Positions 44,700 to 54,050 of a stretch of 64,000 nt of DNA are shown here, piece after piece. Both the position numbers and the translations under genes were made by a program. The stretch spans positions 1-64,000 of the forward strand of contig NZ_JAINZW010000005.1 in assembly GCF_020026895.1 (NCBI RefSeq), given 5' to 3'. Positions within the stretch are counted from its first letter, which is position 1, and each line of letters opens with the position of its first letter. The DNA comes from Novilysobacter selenitireducens. Its GTDB lineage: Bacteria; Pseudomonadota; Gammaproteobacteria; Xanthomonadales; Xanthomonadaceae. The notes beneath the pieces are model-generated. The model saw only the letters and a program-made list of their open reading frames with translations. It did no database searches and was not told the origin of the DNA.

Positions 44700-47594
44700 A
44701 TGAAAGCGCACCGCCGCAATGCCTTGACCCGCGCCATCCACGTTTCACTGCTGCTCGCGCTGCCTGGCCTGGCAGCCGCGCAGGACGCCCCGCCCACGGA
44801 CGACGCCACCACGCTCGACACCGTCCAGGTCACGGGCACGCGCATCAAGCGCGCCGAAATCGAAGGCCAGGTGCCGGTGCAGACCGTCACCCGCGAGGAC
44901 ATCGAACGTACCGGCCTGACCTCCATCGCCGACGTCGTGCAGACGCTGACCGGTTCGGGTTCGGCGCTCAACACCAAGTTCAACTCGTCGGGCAACTTCG
45001 GTTTCCCGCCCGATGGCAGCGGCGTGGGTGCGGGTTCGGCCCAGGTCGACCTGCGCCACCTCGGTGCCAAGCGCGTGCTGGTGCTGGTCGACGGCATCCG
45101 CTGGGTCAACGAGGCCTCGGCCTCCGGCGTCGGCGCCGCCACCGACCTCAACACCATCCCGCTGGCGATCGTCGACCGCATCGAGGTGCTGGAGGACGGC
45201 GCCTCGGCGCTGTACGGCTCCGACGCCATCGCCGGCGTGGTCAACATCATCACCCGCCGCAATTTCGAGGGCGCGTCCATCAGCGCGCAGTACGGCGAGT
45301 ACGGCGAGGGCGATGGCGCCACCAGCACGGCCGACATCGCCTGGGGCTGGAACGGCGAGCGCAGCAACCTGTTCCTCGGCGCCAGCTACACCAACCAGGA
45401 GAAGGTCCTGGCGCGCGACCGCGAGCAGTCCAGCCTGCCGGTCCCCGGCACGGGCCTGGCCTTCGGCAGCTCGGGCACGCCGACGGGCCGCTTCATCTTC
45501 ACCGATCCCAACACGGGCGCCACGCTGGACGTGACGCCCAACACCGGTGACAGCGACCCGACCTACGACCCGACGCAGACCGGCTGCACGCGCACCGACA
45601 GCTATCACTGCTTCGCCACCGCGGACCGCTTCAACTTCGCCCAGTACAACCTGCTGGTCACCCCGTCCGAGCGCATGGGCCTGTTCGGCCAGTTCCGCTT
45701 CGACATGAGCGACGCGGCCAGCTGGTACGTCAAGGCGCTGTACAACCGCCGCGAGTCGGTGAACCAGGCCGCGCCCGAGCCGATCTTCCTCGGCCCGGAA
45801 GCCGGTACCGGCAACCCGCTGGCCGACAACATCTTCATTTCCGGCGACAACCCGTTCAATCCGTTCGGCTTCGACCTCGACGGCCGCCTGACGACGCCGC
45901 CGGAAGACCGCAACCTGATCCTCATCGGCCGCCGTCCGGTCGAGGGCGGGGCGCGCGTGTTCGAACAGCAGGTCGACACGTTCTACGTCGGCACCGGCTT
46001 CGAGGGCGTGTTCGACGTCGGCGAGCGCGCGTGGTTCTGGGACGTCAACTTCGCCCACAGCGAGAACGAGGCCGAGCAGACCAACTTCGGCAGCTACGAC
46101 ATCCGCAACATCGCACTCGCGCTGGGCGACCCGGATGCGTGCGCGGCCGTGGCCGGCTGCACCCCGCTCAACATCTTCGGCGGGCCGGGCACCATCACGC
46201 CGGAAATGCTGGAGTTCATCCAGCCGGTGGTGCGCGACCGCAGCGAGAACACGCTCACCCTGGCCACGGCCAACCTGTCGGGCGACCTGTTCGAGATGTG
46301 GGCCGGCCCGCTGGCGTTTGCCGCCGGCATCGAGCATCGCCGCTATGAAGGCATGTACCAGCCCGATCCGCTGACGGTGGCCGGCTTCTACAACGGCGTG
46401 CCCTCGCTGCCGACCTCGGGCGAGTACGACGTCACCGAGGTGTTCACCGAGTTCAACGTGCCACTGTTCGCCAATGCCGAGCGTGGCAGCCGGCTCGACA
46501 TGAGCCTGGCCGGGCGCTACTCGGACTACTCGACCTTCGGCGGCGAGTTCACCGGCAAGCTGGGCCTGCGCTGGCAGGTGGTGGACGAGCTGGTGTTGCG
46601 CACGACGTTCGCAGAAGGCTTCCGCGCGCCGTCGATCGGCGAACTGTTCGGCTCGGCGAGCCGCTTCGATGCGACGCTGATCGACCCGTGCTCGGAGCCG
46701 TTCCTCGACCCGTCGGTGGAGGGCAACTGCCGCAGCCTGGGGGTGCCGGCTGGTTACCAACAGCCGAACCCGCAGATCTCCGTGACCACGGGCGGCAACG
46801 AGCAGCTCGAGCCTGAACGCGCCGACAGCTTCAGCGCCGGCATGGTGTGGAGCCCCAGCCTCCTGGAGGGCACCGCGATCTCCGACCGGGTGGACGTCGA
46901 GGTGACGTTCTACCGCCACGAGATCGAAGGTGCGATCCAGGCCATCGACGCCCAGACCCAGCTCGACCTGTGCGTAGAAACGCTGAACCCGCTGTACTGC
47001 GACAGCATCGGGCGTGCCGCGACCGGCGGCATCAACGCCTTCAACAACCGCCTGACCAACCTGGGCGTGATCAAGACCGATGGCTGGGACGTGGATCTGT
47101 TCTGGACGTTCCCGGAGTCGCGCCTGGGCCAGTTCAGCATCGACTGGCGCAATACCTTCGTCGGCGAGTACGAGGCGATCGGCGCGGCCGGCCAGCGCCA
47201 GCCGCAGGGCGTGGGCATCGAGGTGGTGGACAGCGCCATCCCGGACTGGACGTCGTCGTTCGTCACCGAGTGGGACCTCGACAACTGGTCGGCGGCCTGG
47301 ACCATCCGCCACATCAGCGAGTTGCGGGAAGATTGCGGCGGTGCGGTCACGTTCCCGGTCTGCAGCGACCCGGCCACCAGCACCAACGTGCTCGAGGCCA
47401 CCACCTACCACGACCTGCAGGTGGGCTACCGCTTCGACATGCTGCGCGGACTGGAGCTGACCGCGGGTGCCAACAACCTGTTCGACGAGGACCCGCCGAT
47501 CTGCCTGTCGTGCTCGCTCAACGGCTACGACGCATCGACCTACGACATCCCGGGCGGCCGCTTCTTCTACGTGAGGGCGGACCTGCGGTTCTGA
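44700..47594 (+). CDS. TonB-dependent outer membrane receptor, large, cysteine-rich loops
   Basis: The ATG follows a strong AGGGAGAGAGA. The 964 residues comprise a signal peptide (about 1-27), a TonB-box-like [14 protein letters not shown], a plug domain with [14 protein letters not shown] and [20 protein letters not shown], and a long barrel ending in [10 protein letters not shown]. Several close cysteine pairs (CAAVAGC, a pair 15 residues apart after [29 protein letters not shown]) suggest disulfide-stabilised outer loops. This is unlike the first receptor, which has one pair. No transport or degradation genes adjoin it, so the substrate is open. Confidence 0.93.
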   Translation: MKAHRRNALTRAIHVSLLLALPGLAAAQDAPPTDDATTLDTVQVTGTRIKRAEIEGQVPVQTVTREDIERTGLTSIADVVQTLTGSGSALNTKFNSSGNFGFPPDGSGVGAGSAQVDLRHLGAKRVLVLVDGIRWVNEASASGVGAATDLNTIPLAIVDRIEVLEDGASALYGSDAIAGVVNIITRRNFEGASISAQYGEYGEGDGATSTADIAWGWNGERSNLFLGASYTNQEKVLARDREQSSLPVPGTGLAFGSSGTPTGRFIFTDPNTGATLDVTPNTGDSDPTYDPTQTGCTRTDSYHCFATADRFNFAQYNLLVTPSERMGLFGQFRFDMSDAASWYVKALYNRRESVNQAAPEPIFLGPEAGTGNPLADNIFISGDNPFNPFGFDLDGRLTTPPEDRNLILIGRRPVEGGARVFEQQVDTFYVGTGFEGVFDVGERAWFWDVNFAHSENEAEQTNFGSYDIRNIALALGDPDACAAVAGCTPLNIFGGPGTITPEMLEFIQPVVRDRSENTLTLATANLSGDLFEMWAGPLAFAAGIEHRRYEGMYQPDPLTVAGFYNGVPSLPTSGEYDVTEVFTEFNVPLFANAERGSRLDMSLAGRYSDYSTFGGEFTGKLGLRWQVVDELVLRTTFAEGFRAPSIGELFGSASRFDATLIDPCSEPFLDPSVEGNCRSLGVPAGYQQPNPQISVTTGGNEQLEPERADSFSAGMVWSPSLLEGTAISDRVDVEVTFYRHEIEGAIQAIDAQTQLDLCVETLNPLYCDSIGRAATGGINAFNNRLTNLGVIKTDGWDVDLFWTFPESRLGQFSIDWRNTFVGEYEAIGAAGQRQPQGVGIEVVDSAIPDWTSSFVTEWDLDNWSAAWTIRHISELREDCGGAVTFPVCSDPATSTNVLEATTYHDLQVGYRFDMLRGLELTAGANNLFDEDPPICLSCSLNGYDASTYDIPGGRFFYVRADLRF

Positions 47595-47617
47595 TCGACG
47601 TGCAGCTGCGGTAACGC

Positions 47618-47652
47618 GAACGGCCGGTGGATCCCACCGGCCGTTCTTGTTC
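47618..47652. terminator. Terminator after the second TonB receptor
   Basis: GAACGGCCGGTGG (47618-47630) pairs perfectly with CCACCGGCCGTTC (47634-47646) around a three-base loop, followed by TTGTTC. It lies between the receptor and the convergent endonuclease-fold gene and can serve the plus strand. Confidence 0.85.
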
Positions 47653-47702
47653 GGGGGTAGCGCGCGGGGATGAGCGTTTGCGCGCCGGGCGTGCGCTGCG
47701 CG

Positions 47703-48491
47703 CTAGCGCAACGCGGCCGACGGAATATGCAGGTCCAGCGACAGCGCCAGGTGGTCGGAGAACGCCGCCGGCATCGCGCAGGCATTGGCGCAGCTCAGGC
47801 CGTCGCCGATCAGGATGTGGTCGATCGCGCGCTGCGGGCGCCAGCTGGGGAAGGTCGGCACCACGCAGTCGGGCGGTTGCAGGCGGGTACTGCGGAACAG
47901 CGCCTGCATCTCCGGGCGGTCTATGGGGCAGTTGAAGTCGCCCATCAGCACCGCGTGGGGGTGGTCGTGCAGCAGCTCGGCGACGAAGGCCAGCTGCGAG
48001 GCCCGCGAAGCCGCGCCCAATGACAAGTGGACGATGGCGATGAGCAGGCCGTCGTCGCCTTCGCCGAAACGTGCCATCAGCACGCCGCGGCCGCTGATGC
48101 GGCCGGGCAGGGCGTGGTCGATCACCTCGCGCGGTTCCAGCCGGCTGAGCAGGCCGTTGGCACTGGAGGCCACCCCGCCGACGCGGCGGTTGGGCTGGTG
48201 GCTCCAGTAGTCGAACCCCGCCGCCTGGGCGAGGTAGTGCGTCTGGTTGGTGAAGCCCGAACGCAGGCTGCCCGGGTCGCTCTCGTTGAGGCCGACGATG
48301 TCGTGCTCGCCGGCGAGCCGGGCGATGGCGTCCAGGCTGCCGCGCTTGTTGCCGGCCGGCAGCACGTGCGACCAGCTGCGCGCGACGTAGTCGTGGTAGC
48401 CGCGCGTGCTGGAGCCGGCCTGGATGTTGGCGCTCAGCAGCTTGAGCCGGCGCGGTGCCGGCGTGGTCTCCCGTGCGCTCGAGTCGGCCAT
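47703..48491 (-). CDS. Endonuclease/exonuclease/phosphatase family protein
   Basis: The ATG giving MADSSARET yields 262 residues; no signal peptide is visible, so it is probably cytosolic. The family core is present: LLSANIQAG, the metal-binding glutamate in GLNESDPGS, AIVHLSLG, the GDFNCP asparagine motif and the C-terminal SDHLALSLDL. The fold acts on DNA, RNA, inositol phosphates or lipids; which one cannot be told here. It starts 13 bases after the stop of the first dsbA-like gene, so the two probably share a transcript. Confidence 0.88.
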   Translation of the reverse strand: MADSSARETTPAPRRLKLLSANIQAGSSTRGYHDYVARSWSHVLPAGNKRGSLDAIARLAGEHDIVGLNESDPGSLRSGFTNQTHYLAQAAGFDYWSHQPNRRVGGVASSANGLLSRLEPREVIDHALPGRISGRGVLMARFGEGDDGLLIAIVHLSLGAASRASQLAFVAELLHDHPHAVLMGDFNCPIDRPEMQALFRSTRLQPPDCVVPTFPSWRPQRAIDHILIGDGLSCANACAMPAAFSDHLALSLDLHIPSAALR

Positions 48492-48504
48492 GCGGGGCGT
48501 GGCG

Positions 48505-49365
48505 TCAGCCGGCCGCCTCTTCGGCGGCAGGGGTTTCGGCTTCGGCGTCGGTCGCGGCGTCAGCGGCCGGTGCCGCAGGCGCGTTCTCGGCGCGGGCGCG
48601 GGCCACCAGGTGGTCGGTGATGCGCAGCACGTCCTCGTAGGGCTGGCCGCTGGCGATGCGGTACTTGCCGTCGACGACGATGGTGGGAGTTGCATCTACG
48701 CCGCTGCGCTGCAGGAACTGGGTGGCGCGCTTCATGCGGGCGTCCACCGCGAAGCTCGACATGGTGTTGGCGAACTCCTGCGCGTTGGCGCCGTGGCCGG
48801 CGTAGAACGCGGCGATCTGCTCGTCGGTCACGCCCTGCGCCGGCAGGCTGCGGTCGACGTGCACGGCCTGGAACATGGCGTCATGGGTCTTCTCGCGCAG
48901 GCCCATGGAATCAGCCGCGTAGAACGCCTTCGCATACGGCATCCAGTACCCGCCGAACGGCGCGGCGACCGGGGTGAAGCGCACGTAGGCGGGCTGGCGG
49001 GCCTTCCATGCCGAGACCAGCGGCTCGAAGCGCGCGCAGGCCGGGCAGGTGTAGCCGAACACTTCGACCACCTCGACGGTACCGGCCGGGCCGGGGGCGA
49101 ACGGCTGGCCGCCGGCGATTTCGAAGTACTCCACGCCCAGCGTCGGGGCCGGGCCCTGCGGCGGGGCGGCCTCGCCCGGAGCGGCCGGGGTTGCAGGCAC
49201 GTCGCCCTCGGCCTGGGCCGGCGCCGACGTCTGGGCCGGCGCGGCCGCCGGATCGGCGGTGCGCTCGCCCGGGGCCGGGCCTTCCTGCGAACTGCAGGCG
49301 GCGAGGGCGAGCAGGGCGGTCAGCAGCAATCCGGAGCGGGCGGTGACGGGCAGTCGCAGGGTCAT
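48505..49365 (-). CDS. DsbA-type thiol:disulfide oxidoreductase, lipoprotein with long linker (CPAC)
   Basis: The ATG giving MTLRLPVTAR yields 286 residues. The lipobox LAAC places the acylated cysteine at Cys24, so it is membrane-anchored. A 50-residue Pro/Ala-rich linker leads to a thioredoxin-fold domain with the active site Cys107-Pro-Ala-Cys110 in FGYTCPACARFEP and a cis-proline loop in DATPTIVV. It is a clear paralogue of the next gene upstream; both share the APFGGxWMPYA and AFYAGHG segments. The CPAC dipeptide differs from the CPHC of classic DsbA, so its redox potential may differ. The C-terminus is a low-complexity acidic Ala tail. Confidence 0.9.
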   Translation of the reverse strand: MTLRLPVTARSGLLLTALLALAACSSQEGPAPGERTADPAAAPAQTSAPAQAEGDVPATPAAPGEAAPPQGPAPTLGVEYFEIAGGQPFAPGPAGTVEVVEVFGYTCPACARFEPLVSAWKARQPAYVRFTPVAAPFGGYWMPYAKAFYAADSMGLREKTHDAMFQAVHVDRSLPAQGVTDEQIAAFYAGHGANAQEFANTMSSFAVDARMKRATQFLQRSGVDATPTIVVDGKYRIASGQPYEDVLRITDHLVARARAENAPAAPAADAATDAEAETPAAEEAAG

Positions 49366-49504
49366 GGTGTGGTTCTCCGCAAGGGGCCGGGGACAGGGCG
49401 CGGGGACGTCCGGGGACGGTCGCGACCGGGGCCGACCAGTGTAGTGAATGGAGCGTAGGGGGGTGTCAGGCAAGGCCGCGTCGTCGGCGAAGGTGGGCGG
49501 CCCT

Positions 49505-50167
49505 TCAGTCGGCGCGGCCGACGCGCGCGCGCGCGGCACGCTCGCGGGCCACCAGGGCCTGCGCATTGCGCAGCAGGTCGTCGAAGCTGTTGCCCAGCAC
49601 GCGGTAGCGGCCCGCCACCACCAGCGCCGGGGTGCCGTCCACCCCGGTGCGGCGCAGGAACGCATCGGCGCGGTCGACTTCGGCCTGCACCGCGTCGCTG
49701 GCCATCACCGCCTGGAAGCGTGCCGGGTCGACGCCGTGACCGGCATAGAAGCCGGCGATCTCGGTAGGCGTCGGCCCGTTCATCGGCAGCGCGCCGTCCT
49801 CGTGCAGGGCGCGGAACATGGCCGAGTGGGTCCGGGTGGCCACGCCCATTGCACGCGCGGCGAAATAGGCGCGCGCGTAGGGCATCCAGTGGCCGCCGAA
49901 CGGCGCCGCCAGCGGGGTCACCTTCACGTCGGCCGGCAGCCGCGCCTTCCACGCCTGCAGCCGCGGCTCGAACGCGGCGCAGTGCGGGCAGGTGTAGCCG
50001 AAGACCTCGACCACCTCGATGGCACCGCCTTCGCTGTCGTAGGGCTGGCCGCCGGGAATCTCGATGTAGTCCACGCCGGGCACCAGCGATGCGCCGTCGG
50101 CGGGCGCGGCCAGGACGGGGAAGGTCATGAACAGGGCCAGCAGCAGGGTGGCCAGGCGTGCGGTCAT
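49505..50167 (-). CDS. dsbA: DsbA-type thiol:disulfide oxidoreductase (CPHC)
   Basis: The ATG giving MTARLATLLL yields 220 residues with a cleavable signal peptide (about 1-21); an ATG six bases upstream is possible. The active site is Cys60-Pro-His-Cys63, as in E. coli DsbA, and GVDGTPALVV contains the cis-proline. It should donate disulfides to exported proteins. It lies 139 bases upstream of the lipoprotein paralogue on the same strand. A terminator separates it from cytochrome c4, so it starts its own transcript. Confidence 0.93.
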   Translation of the reverse strand: MTARLATLLLALFMTFPVLAAPADGASLVPGVDYIEIPGGQPYDSEGGAIEVVEVFGYTCPHCAAFEPRLQAWKARLPADVKVTPLAAPFGGHWMPYARAYFAARAMGVATRTHSAMFRALHEDGALPMNGPTPTEIAGFYAGHGVDPARFQAVMASDAVQAEVDRADAFLRRTGVDGTPALVVAGRYRVLGNSFDDLLRNAQALVARERAARARVGRAD

Positions 50168-50275
50168 CGGCATCGGTCGGGAATCACTCTGGGCGGATCG
50201 CAGTCGGATCGCGTGACGGGGGAGGTTCATCGGGCGGGGCCCCGCAGGCGGGCCGGCATGGCACGGCCGGGGTGC

Positions 50276-50314
50276 GGAAACAAGAACGCCGACCGTCATC
50301 ATAACGGTCGGCGT
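50276..50314 (-). terminator. Terminator of the cytochrome c4 gene
   Basis: ACGCCGACCGT (50286-50296) pairs perfectly with ACGGTCGGCGT (50304-50314) around a seven-base loop. On the minus strand it is followed by TCTTGTTTCC. It lies 75 bases past the cytochrome c4 stop. Confidence 0.8.
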
Positions 50315-50389
50315 CAAAAGGTCGCTCGATCACGAACCAGGGAGTGCCTGGTCGGACTGCCGCGGGCGCGGAAAGTTCCGCAGGCCCGC

Positions 50390-51283
50390 TCAGCTCCCGG
50401 TGACCGGGCCGGCTTCGGCGTCGGCTTCCAGGTCGATGGCCGGCTGGCCTTCCTCGACCGTGTCGGCCGGCGGCACCGGCGCGGCGGGGGTCGCCGGGGC
50501 CGGGGCCGGCGGCGCATCGGCCGCGGCGTAGTCGTTGGCGCGCGGGTGCAGGCCTTCCATGTAGCTGGCGAGGGCGCCGATTTCCTGGTCGGTCAGCTCG
50601 CTGGCCACGGTGGCCATGATGTTGAACAGGCGCGGGTCGGTGTACCCGGTCTGGCCGGCGCGGTACTCCTCCAGGCGGCGCTGGGTGTACTGCGACGGCT
50701 GGCCGGCCACGTGCGGGTAGGCCGGGCCGGGGTTGCCGGTGCCGTCGGGGCCATGGCACGCCATGCAGGCCGGGATGCCGCGCTCGGCATCGCCCGAACG
50801 GAACAGCTTCTGGCCGATCTCGTAGAACTTCAGCCCTTCGTACGGACCTTCTGCGACCAGGGTGTCGTCGGCCACGCCGGCGCCGGCCTCCTGGGTCGCG
50901 TAGTAGGCGCCGATGTCGCGGGCGTCCTGGGCGCTGAGCGCGTCGGCGAACGGCTTCATCACCGCGGCCATGCCGGTGTTGCGCTCACCGCTCTTGAACA
51001 GAGCGATCTGCTGGGCGATGTAGCGCTCGCTCTGGCCGGCCAGGCGCGGGTACTGCAGGTCGGTCGGGTTGCCGTCCAGGCCGTGGCAGGCCGCGCAGGT
51101 GCCGGCCTTGGTCGCGCCGGCGTCGACGTCGCCCCAGGTCGACTGCTCCGGCGCCGTGGTGAGCGGCGCGGACTGCACCGGCTCGTTGTCCGGGATCGGG
51201 GTGACCGTGGTCTGGGCGTAGGCGACGGCGGCCACCGCAAGGGCGGCGACACCGATCATGCCGAGGACGCGGGCTTGGCTCAT
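50390..51283 (-). CDS. Diheme cytochrome c4
   Basis: Cytochrome c4 is a periplasmic diheme protein that passes electrons to terminal oxidases. The ATG giving MSQARVLGMIG yields 297 residues, with a signal peptide ending about AYAQ. The two heme sites are C63-A-A-C-H67 and C173-M-A-C-H177, and downstream methionines (TGMAAVMKPF, LFNIMATVAS) are candidate axial ligands. The domains are internally duplicated, as usual. The C-terminal 45 residues are a Pro/Ala/Glu tail not typical of short c4 proteins. It is divergent from engB, again a common arrangement. Confidence 0.94.
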   Translation of the reverse strand: MSQARVLGMIGVAALAVAAVAYAQTTVTPIPDNEPVQSAPLTTAPEQSTWGDVDAGATKAGTCAACHGLDGNPTDLQYPRLAGQSERYIAQQIALFKSGERNTGMAAVMKPFADALSAQDARDIGAYYATQEAGAGVADDTLVAEGPYEGLKFYEIGQKLFRSGDAERGIPACMACHGPDGTGNPGPAYPHVAGQPSQYTQRRLEEYRAGQTGYTDPRLFNIMATVASELTDQEIGALASYMEGLHPRANDYAAADAPPAPAPATPAAPVPPADTVEEGQPAIDLEADAEAGPVTGS

Positions 51284-51447
51284 CACGCTGGGCTCCGTAA
51301 CTCTGGGGCGGCGGTGCCATGCGACCACGCCGGAACCGCGGAATTATCGGGCCGGGCCCGCCCCGGGTCAACGCGCACGGGTCAACGCGGGCGCGGCGCG
51401 GGGCGCTTCCGGGTGGCCCGCGCCGATGCCCGTGCGATGCTATGCCG

Positions 51448-52068
51448 ATGTCCAATCCCTTCGCACGCGCCCGCTACATGCTGGCGGCCCACACCCCGCG
51501 GCAGCTGCCGCCCGACGGTGGTTTCGAGGTCGCGTTCGCCGGCCGCTCCAACGCCGGCAAGTCCACCGCGCTCAATGCGATCTGCCAGCAGAACGCGCTG
51601 GCGCGGGTGTCCAAGACGCCCGGCCGCACCCAGCAGCTGGTGTTCTTCGACTTCGAACCCTCCAGCGGCGGCCCACCGTCGGACCGCTTCCTGGTCGACC
51701 TGCCCGGATACGGCTACGCCAAGGTGCCCAAGGACCTGCAGGCCCACTGGCAGGCATTCATCGACGGCTACTTCCGCACCCGCGAGGCGCTCAAGGGCCT
51801 GGTGGTGGTGATGGACATCCGCCACCCGCTGAAGGACTACGACCGGCAGATGCTCGGCTACGCCGTGCAGCGCGGCCTGCCCGCGCACGCCATCCTGACC
51901 AAGGCCGACAAGCTGGGCCGAGGCGCGCAGGGCAATGCACTGCTGGCGGTACGCAAGGCCATGAAGGCCGAGTTCGGCGACGCGGTCAGCGTGCAGGTGT
52001 TCTCCGGCGAGTCCAAGATCGGCGTGGACGAGGCGCGCGCGGTCATCGGGCGCTGGCTGGAGCTCTGA
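51448..52068 (+). CDS. engB: Ribosome biogenesis GTP-binding protein EngB/YsxC
   Basis: EngB is an essential GTPase in 50S ribosome assembly. The ATG giving MSNPFARARYMLAA yields 206 residues; an ATG six bases upstream is also possible. G1 is GRSNAGKST (32-40), G3 reads DLPGYGYAKVPK and G4 reads LTKADKL. A family-typical KTPGRTQQLVFF switch I region is present. It is divergent from the cytochrome c4 gene and is followed by a REP module. Confidence 0.96.
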   Translation: MSNPFARARYMLAAHTPRQLPPDGGFEVAFAGRSNAGKSTALNAICQQNALARVSKTPGRTQQLVFFDFEPSSGGPPSDRFLVDLPGYGYAKVPKDLQAHWQAFIDGYFRTREALKGLVVVMDIRHPLKDYDRQMLGYAVQRGLPAHAILTKADKLGRGAQGNALLAVRKAMKAEFGDAVSVQVFSGESKIGVDEARAVIGRWLEL

Positions 52069-52077
52069 TCCGGCCGT

Positions 52078-52234
52078 TGTAGGAGCGGCTTCAGCCGCGA
52101 TGGGGCGCCGCACGGTTTCGGTAGGAGCGACGTAAGTCGCGACCGAATCACGACCGGCTCGTGCGGTGGCGACTTACGTCGCTCCTACAAGTCTTGCCAG
52201 CGCAGATCCGATCGCGGCTGAAGCCGCTCCTACA
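52078..52234. repeat. REP module 3: A, B, reversed B, reversed A
   Basis: Elements are A forward 52078-52100, B forward 52120-52143, B reverse 52166-52189 (one base changed) and A reverse 52212-52234. The order is the same as in module 1. Here the module lies between two genes on the same strand, engB and gshA, upstream of the candidate gshA promoter. Confidence 0.93.
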
Positions 52235-52279
52235 GGAGCACGACGCGCACCGGCGCACTGCACCGTTGCAGCAGCGACG

Positions 52280-52307
52280 TTGTCGCCACATCCCCCGTCG
52301 CTACACT
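52280..52307 (+). promoter_or_regulatory. Candidate promoter for gshA
   Basis: TTGTCG (52280-52285) and TACACT (52302-52307) are 16 bases apart, each matching four of six consensus positions. The pair lies between the REP module and the gshA start and would give a leader of about 60 bases. Confidence 0.35.
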
Positions 52308-52372
52308 CCCCGACTCTTGCGAATGCAGGGTCCACCCGCATATCGCCCGCTCCAGTCGACAGCGAGGTGCGC

Positions 52373-53761
52373 GTGTCCGGTCCCAGCCAGGTCAAGGATG
52401 TCCCGATCGAGTCCGGCGCCGCCGGCCGCCGCCAACTGGTGGAATACCTCGCCTCCGGCGTGCGCCCGCGCGACGACTGGAAGATCGGCACCGAGCACGA
52501 GAAGTTCGGCTTCCGCACCGACGACCTGCGCCCGCCCGCCTTCGATGGCGAGCGCGGCATCGAGGCGCTGCTCAAGGGGCTGGTGCAGTTCGGGTGGTCG
52601 CCCGTCGAGGAACACGGCCGCGTCATCGCGCTGAGCCGCGACGGTGCTTCCGTCTCGCTGGAGCCGGCCGGCCAGCTGGAGCTGTCGGGTGCGCCGCTCG
52701 ACAACCTGCACGAGACCTGCAGCGAGGCCTTCGCGCACCTGCGCGACGTGCGCACGGTGGCCGAGCCGATGGGGCTGGGGTTCCTGGGCATGGGCTTCCA
52801 GCCCAAGTGGCGCCGAGAGGACATGCCGTGGATGCCCAAGGGCCGCTACGGGATCATGCAGCGCTACATGCCCACCGTCGGCAACCTCGGCCTGGACATG
52901 ATGACCCGCACCTCCACGGTGCAGGTCAACCTGGACGTCGCCAGCGAAGCGGACATGGTCAAGAAGTTCCGCGTGTCGCTGGCGCTGCAGCCGGTCGCGA
53001 CGGCGCTGTTCGCCGATTCGCCGTTCACCGAGGGCAAGCCGAACGGTTACCTCAGCTACCGCAGCCATATCTGGACCGACACCGACCCGCACCGCACCGG
53101 CATGCTCGACTTCGTGTTCGAGGACGGCTTCGGCTACGAGCGCTACGTCGACTACCTGCTCGACGTGCCGATGTACTTCGTCTACCGCGACGGCACCTAC
53201 ATCGATGCCGCCGGGCAGTCGTTCCGCGACTTCCTCGACGGTCGCCTGCCGGCGTACCCGGGCCACCGGCCGACGCTGACCGACTGGGCCGACCACAGCA
53301 CCACCGCATTCCCCGAGGTGCGGCTGAAGAAGTACCTGGAGATGCGCGGCGCCGACTCCGGCCCGTGGAACCGGATCTGCGCGCTGTCGGCGTTCTGGGT
53401 CGGGCTGCTGTACGACGACACCGCGCTGGACGCCGCCTGGGACCTGGTGCGCGACTACTCCATCGCCGAGCGCCACGCCCTGCGCGATGGCGTGCCGAAA
53501 CATGCCTTCAAGTTGCCCACGCGCATCGGCGCGCAGCAGGGCACGGTGCTGGACCTGGCGCGCCGCGCGCTGGAGATCTCCGCCCACGGCCTGGCGCGCC
53601 GCGCCAACCTCAACCGCAACGGCGCCGACGAGACGATCTACCTGGAGCCGCTGATGGAGTTCGTCGACGCCGGCCAGACCGCGGCCGAGCGCAAGTTGGA
53701 GCTCTTTCACGGCGCATGGGGCGGCAACGTCGACCCGGTGTTCCGGGAGTTCGCGTACTAG
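52373..53761 (+). CDS. gshA: Glutamate-cysteine ligase, plant/alphaproteobacterial-type
   Basis: This enzyme makes gamma-glutamylcysteine, the first step to glutathione. I chose GTG 52373 (MSGPSQVKDVP, 462 residues) because the open frame further upstream runs through the REP module; GTG 52367 is a close alternative. The motif WKIGTEHEKFGF marks the ATP-grasp-like active site, and LGMGFQPKW, MQRYMPTVG, TSTVQVNLD and NGYLSYRSHIW are family blocks. The length matches the short plant-like class rather than E. coli GshA. Glutathione made here would feed the adhC-fghA pathway about 4 kb away. Confidence 0.94.
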   Translation: MSGPSQVKDVPIESGAAGRRQLVEYLASGVRPRDDWKIGTEHEKFGFRTDDLRPPAFDGERGIEALLKGLVQFGWSPVEEHGRVIALSRDGASVSLEPAGQLELSGAPLDNLHETCSEAFAHLRDVRTVAEPMGLGFLGMGFQPKWRREDMPWMPKGRYGIMQRYMPTVGNLGLDMMTRTSTVQVNLDVASEADMVKKFRVSLALQPVATALFADSPFTEGKPNGYLSYRSHIWTDTDPHRTGMLDFVFEDGFGYERYVDYLLDVPMYFVYRDGTYIDAAGQSFRDFLDGRLPAYPGHRPTLTDWADHSTTAFPEVRLKKYLEMRGADSGPWNRICALSAFWVGLLYDDTALDAAWDLVRDYSIAERHALRDGVPKHAFKLPTRIGAQQGTVLDLARRALEISAHGLARRANLNRNGADETIYLEPLMEFVDAGQTAAERKLELFHGAWGGNVDPVFREFAY

Positions 53762-54050
53762 GACGTCGGGCGGTCTTCGCCCGCATGCGCTGCGTCTGTG
53801 GCTTCGATCACCCCCGAGAAAAAAAGCCGTCATTCCCGCGAAGGCGGGCTCGCGCTTTTACTTCGGCGGAGCCGAACGTCCATGGACGTCGGCTTCCACG
53901 GCATCAACCCGCCTCGAGGCAGCCGACACGGGGTCGTCTTGGGCATTTGGCGTGCGCCGCGGCAATTACGCCACCTGACGGACACTGCCCGCGCGACGCC
54001 GTCATTGCCCGACGACACCCCCACCCATCCGCCTGCGCTAGCCTTTGCGG
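53762..54050. repeat. gshA-ppc gap with dispersed-repeat hairpins
   Basis: This 289-base gap holds no supported gene. It contains CATTCCCGCGAAGGCGGG (53831-53848), a hairpin (CCCGC/GCGGG) of a type widely dispersed in Xanthomonadaceae, and a perfect 14-base palindrome ACGTCCATGGACGT (53876-53889). The palindrome is extended on both sides by GCCG/CGGC with one bulged base. Neither belongs to the REP families A or B. Confidence 0.6.

Noticed and set aside
44745-47411. Long minus-strand open frame (888 codons) opposite the second TonB receptor
   Set aside because: It is a shadow of the receptor gene. The translation is Ala/Arg/Gly/Val-rich, without a signal peptide or domains.
52166-52372. N-terminal extension of gshA by 69 codons
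   Set aside because: The extension translates the reversed B and A REP elements and the candidate promoter; GTG 52373 gives the family-length protein.
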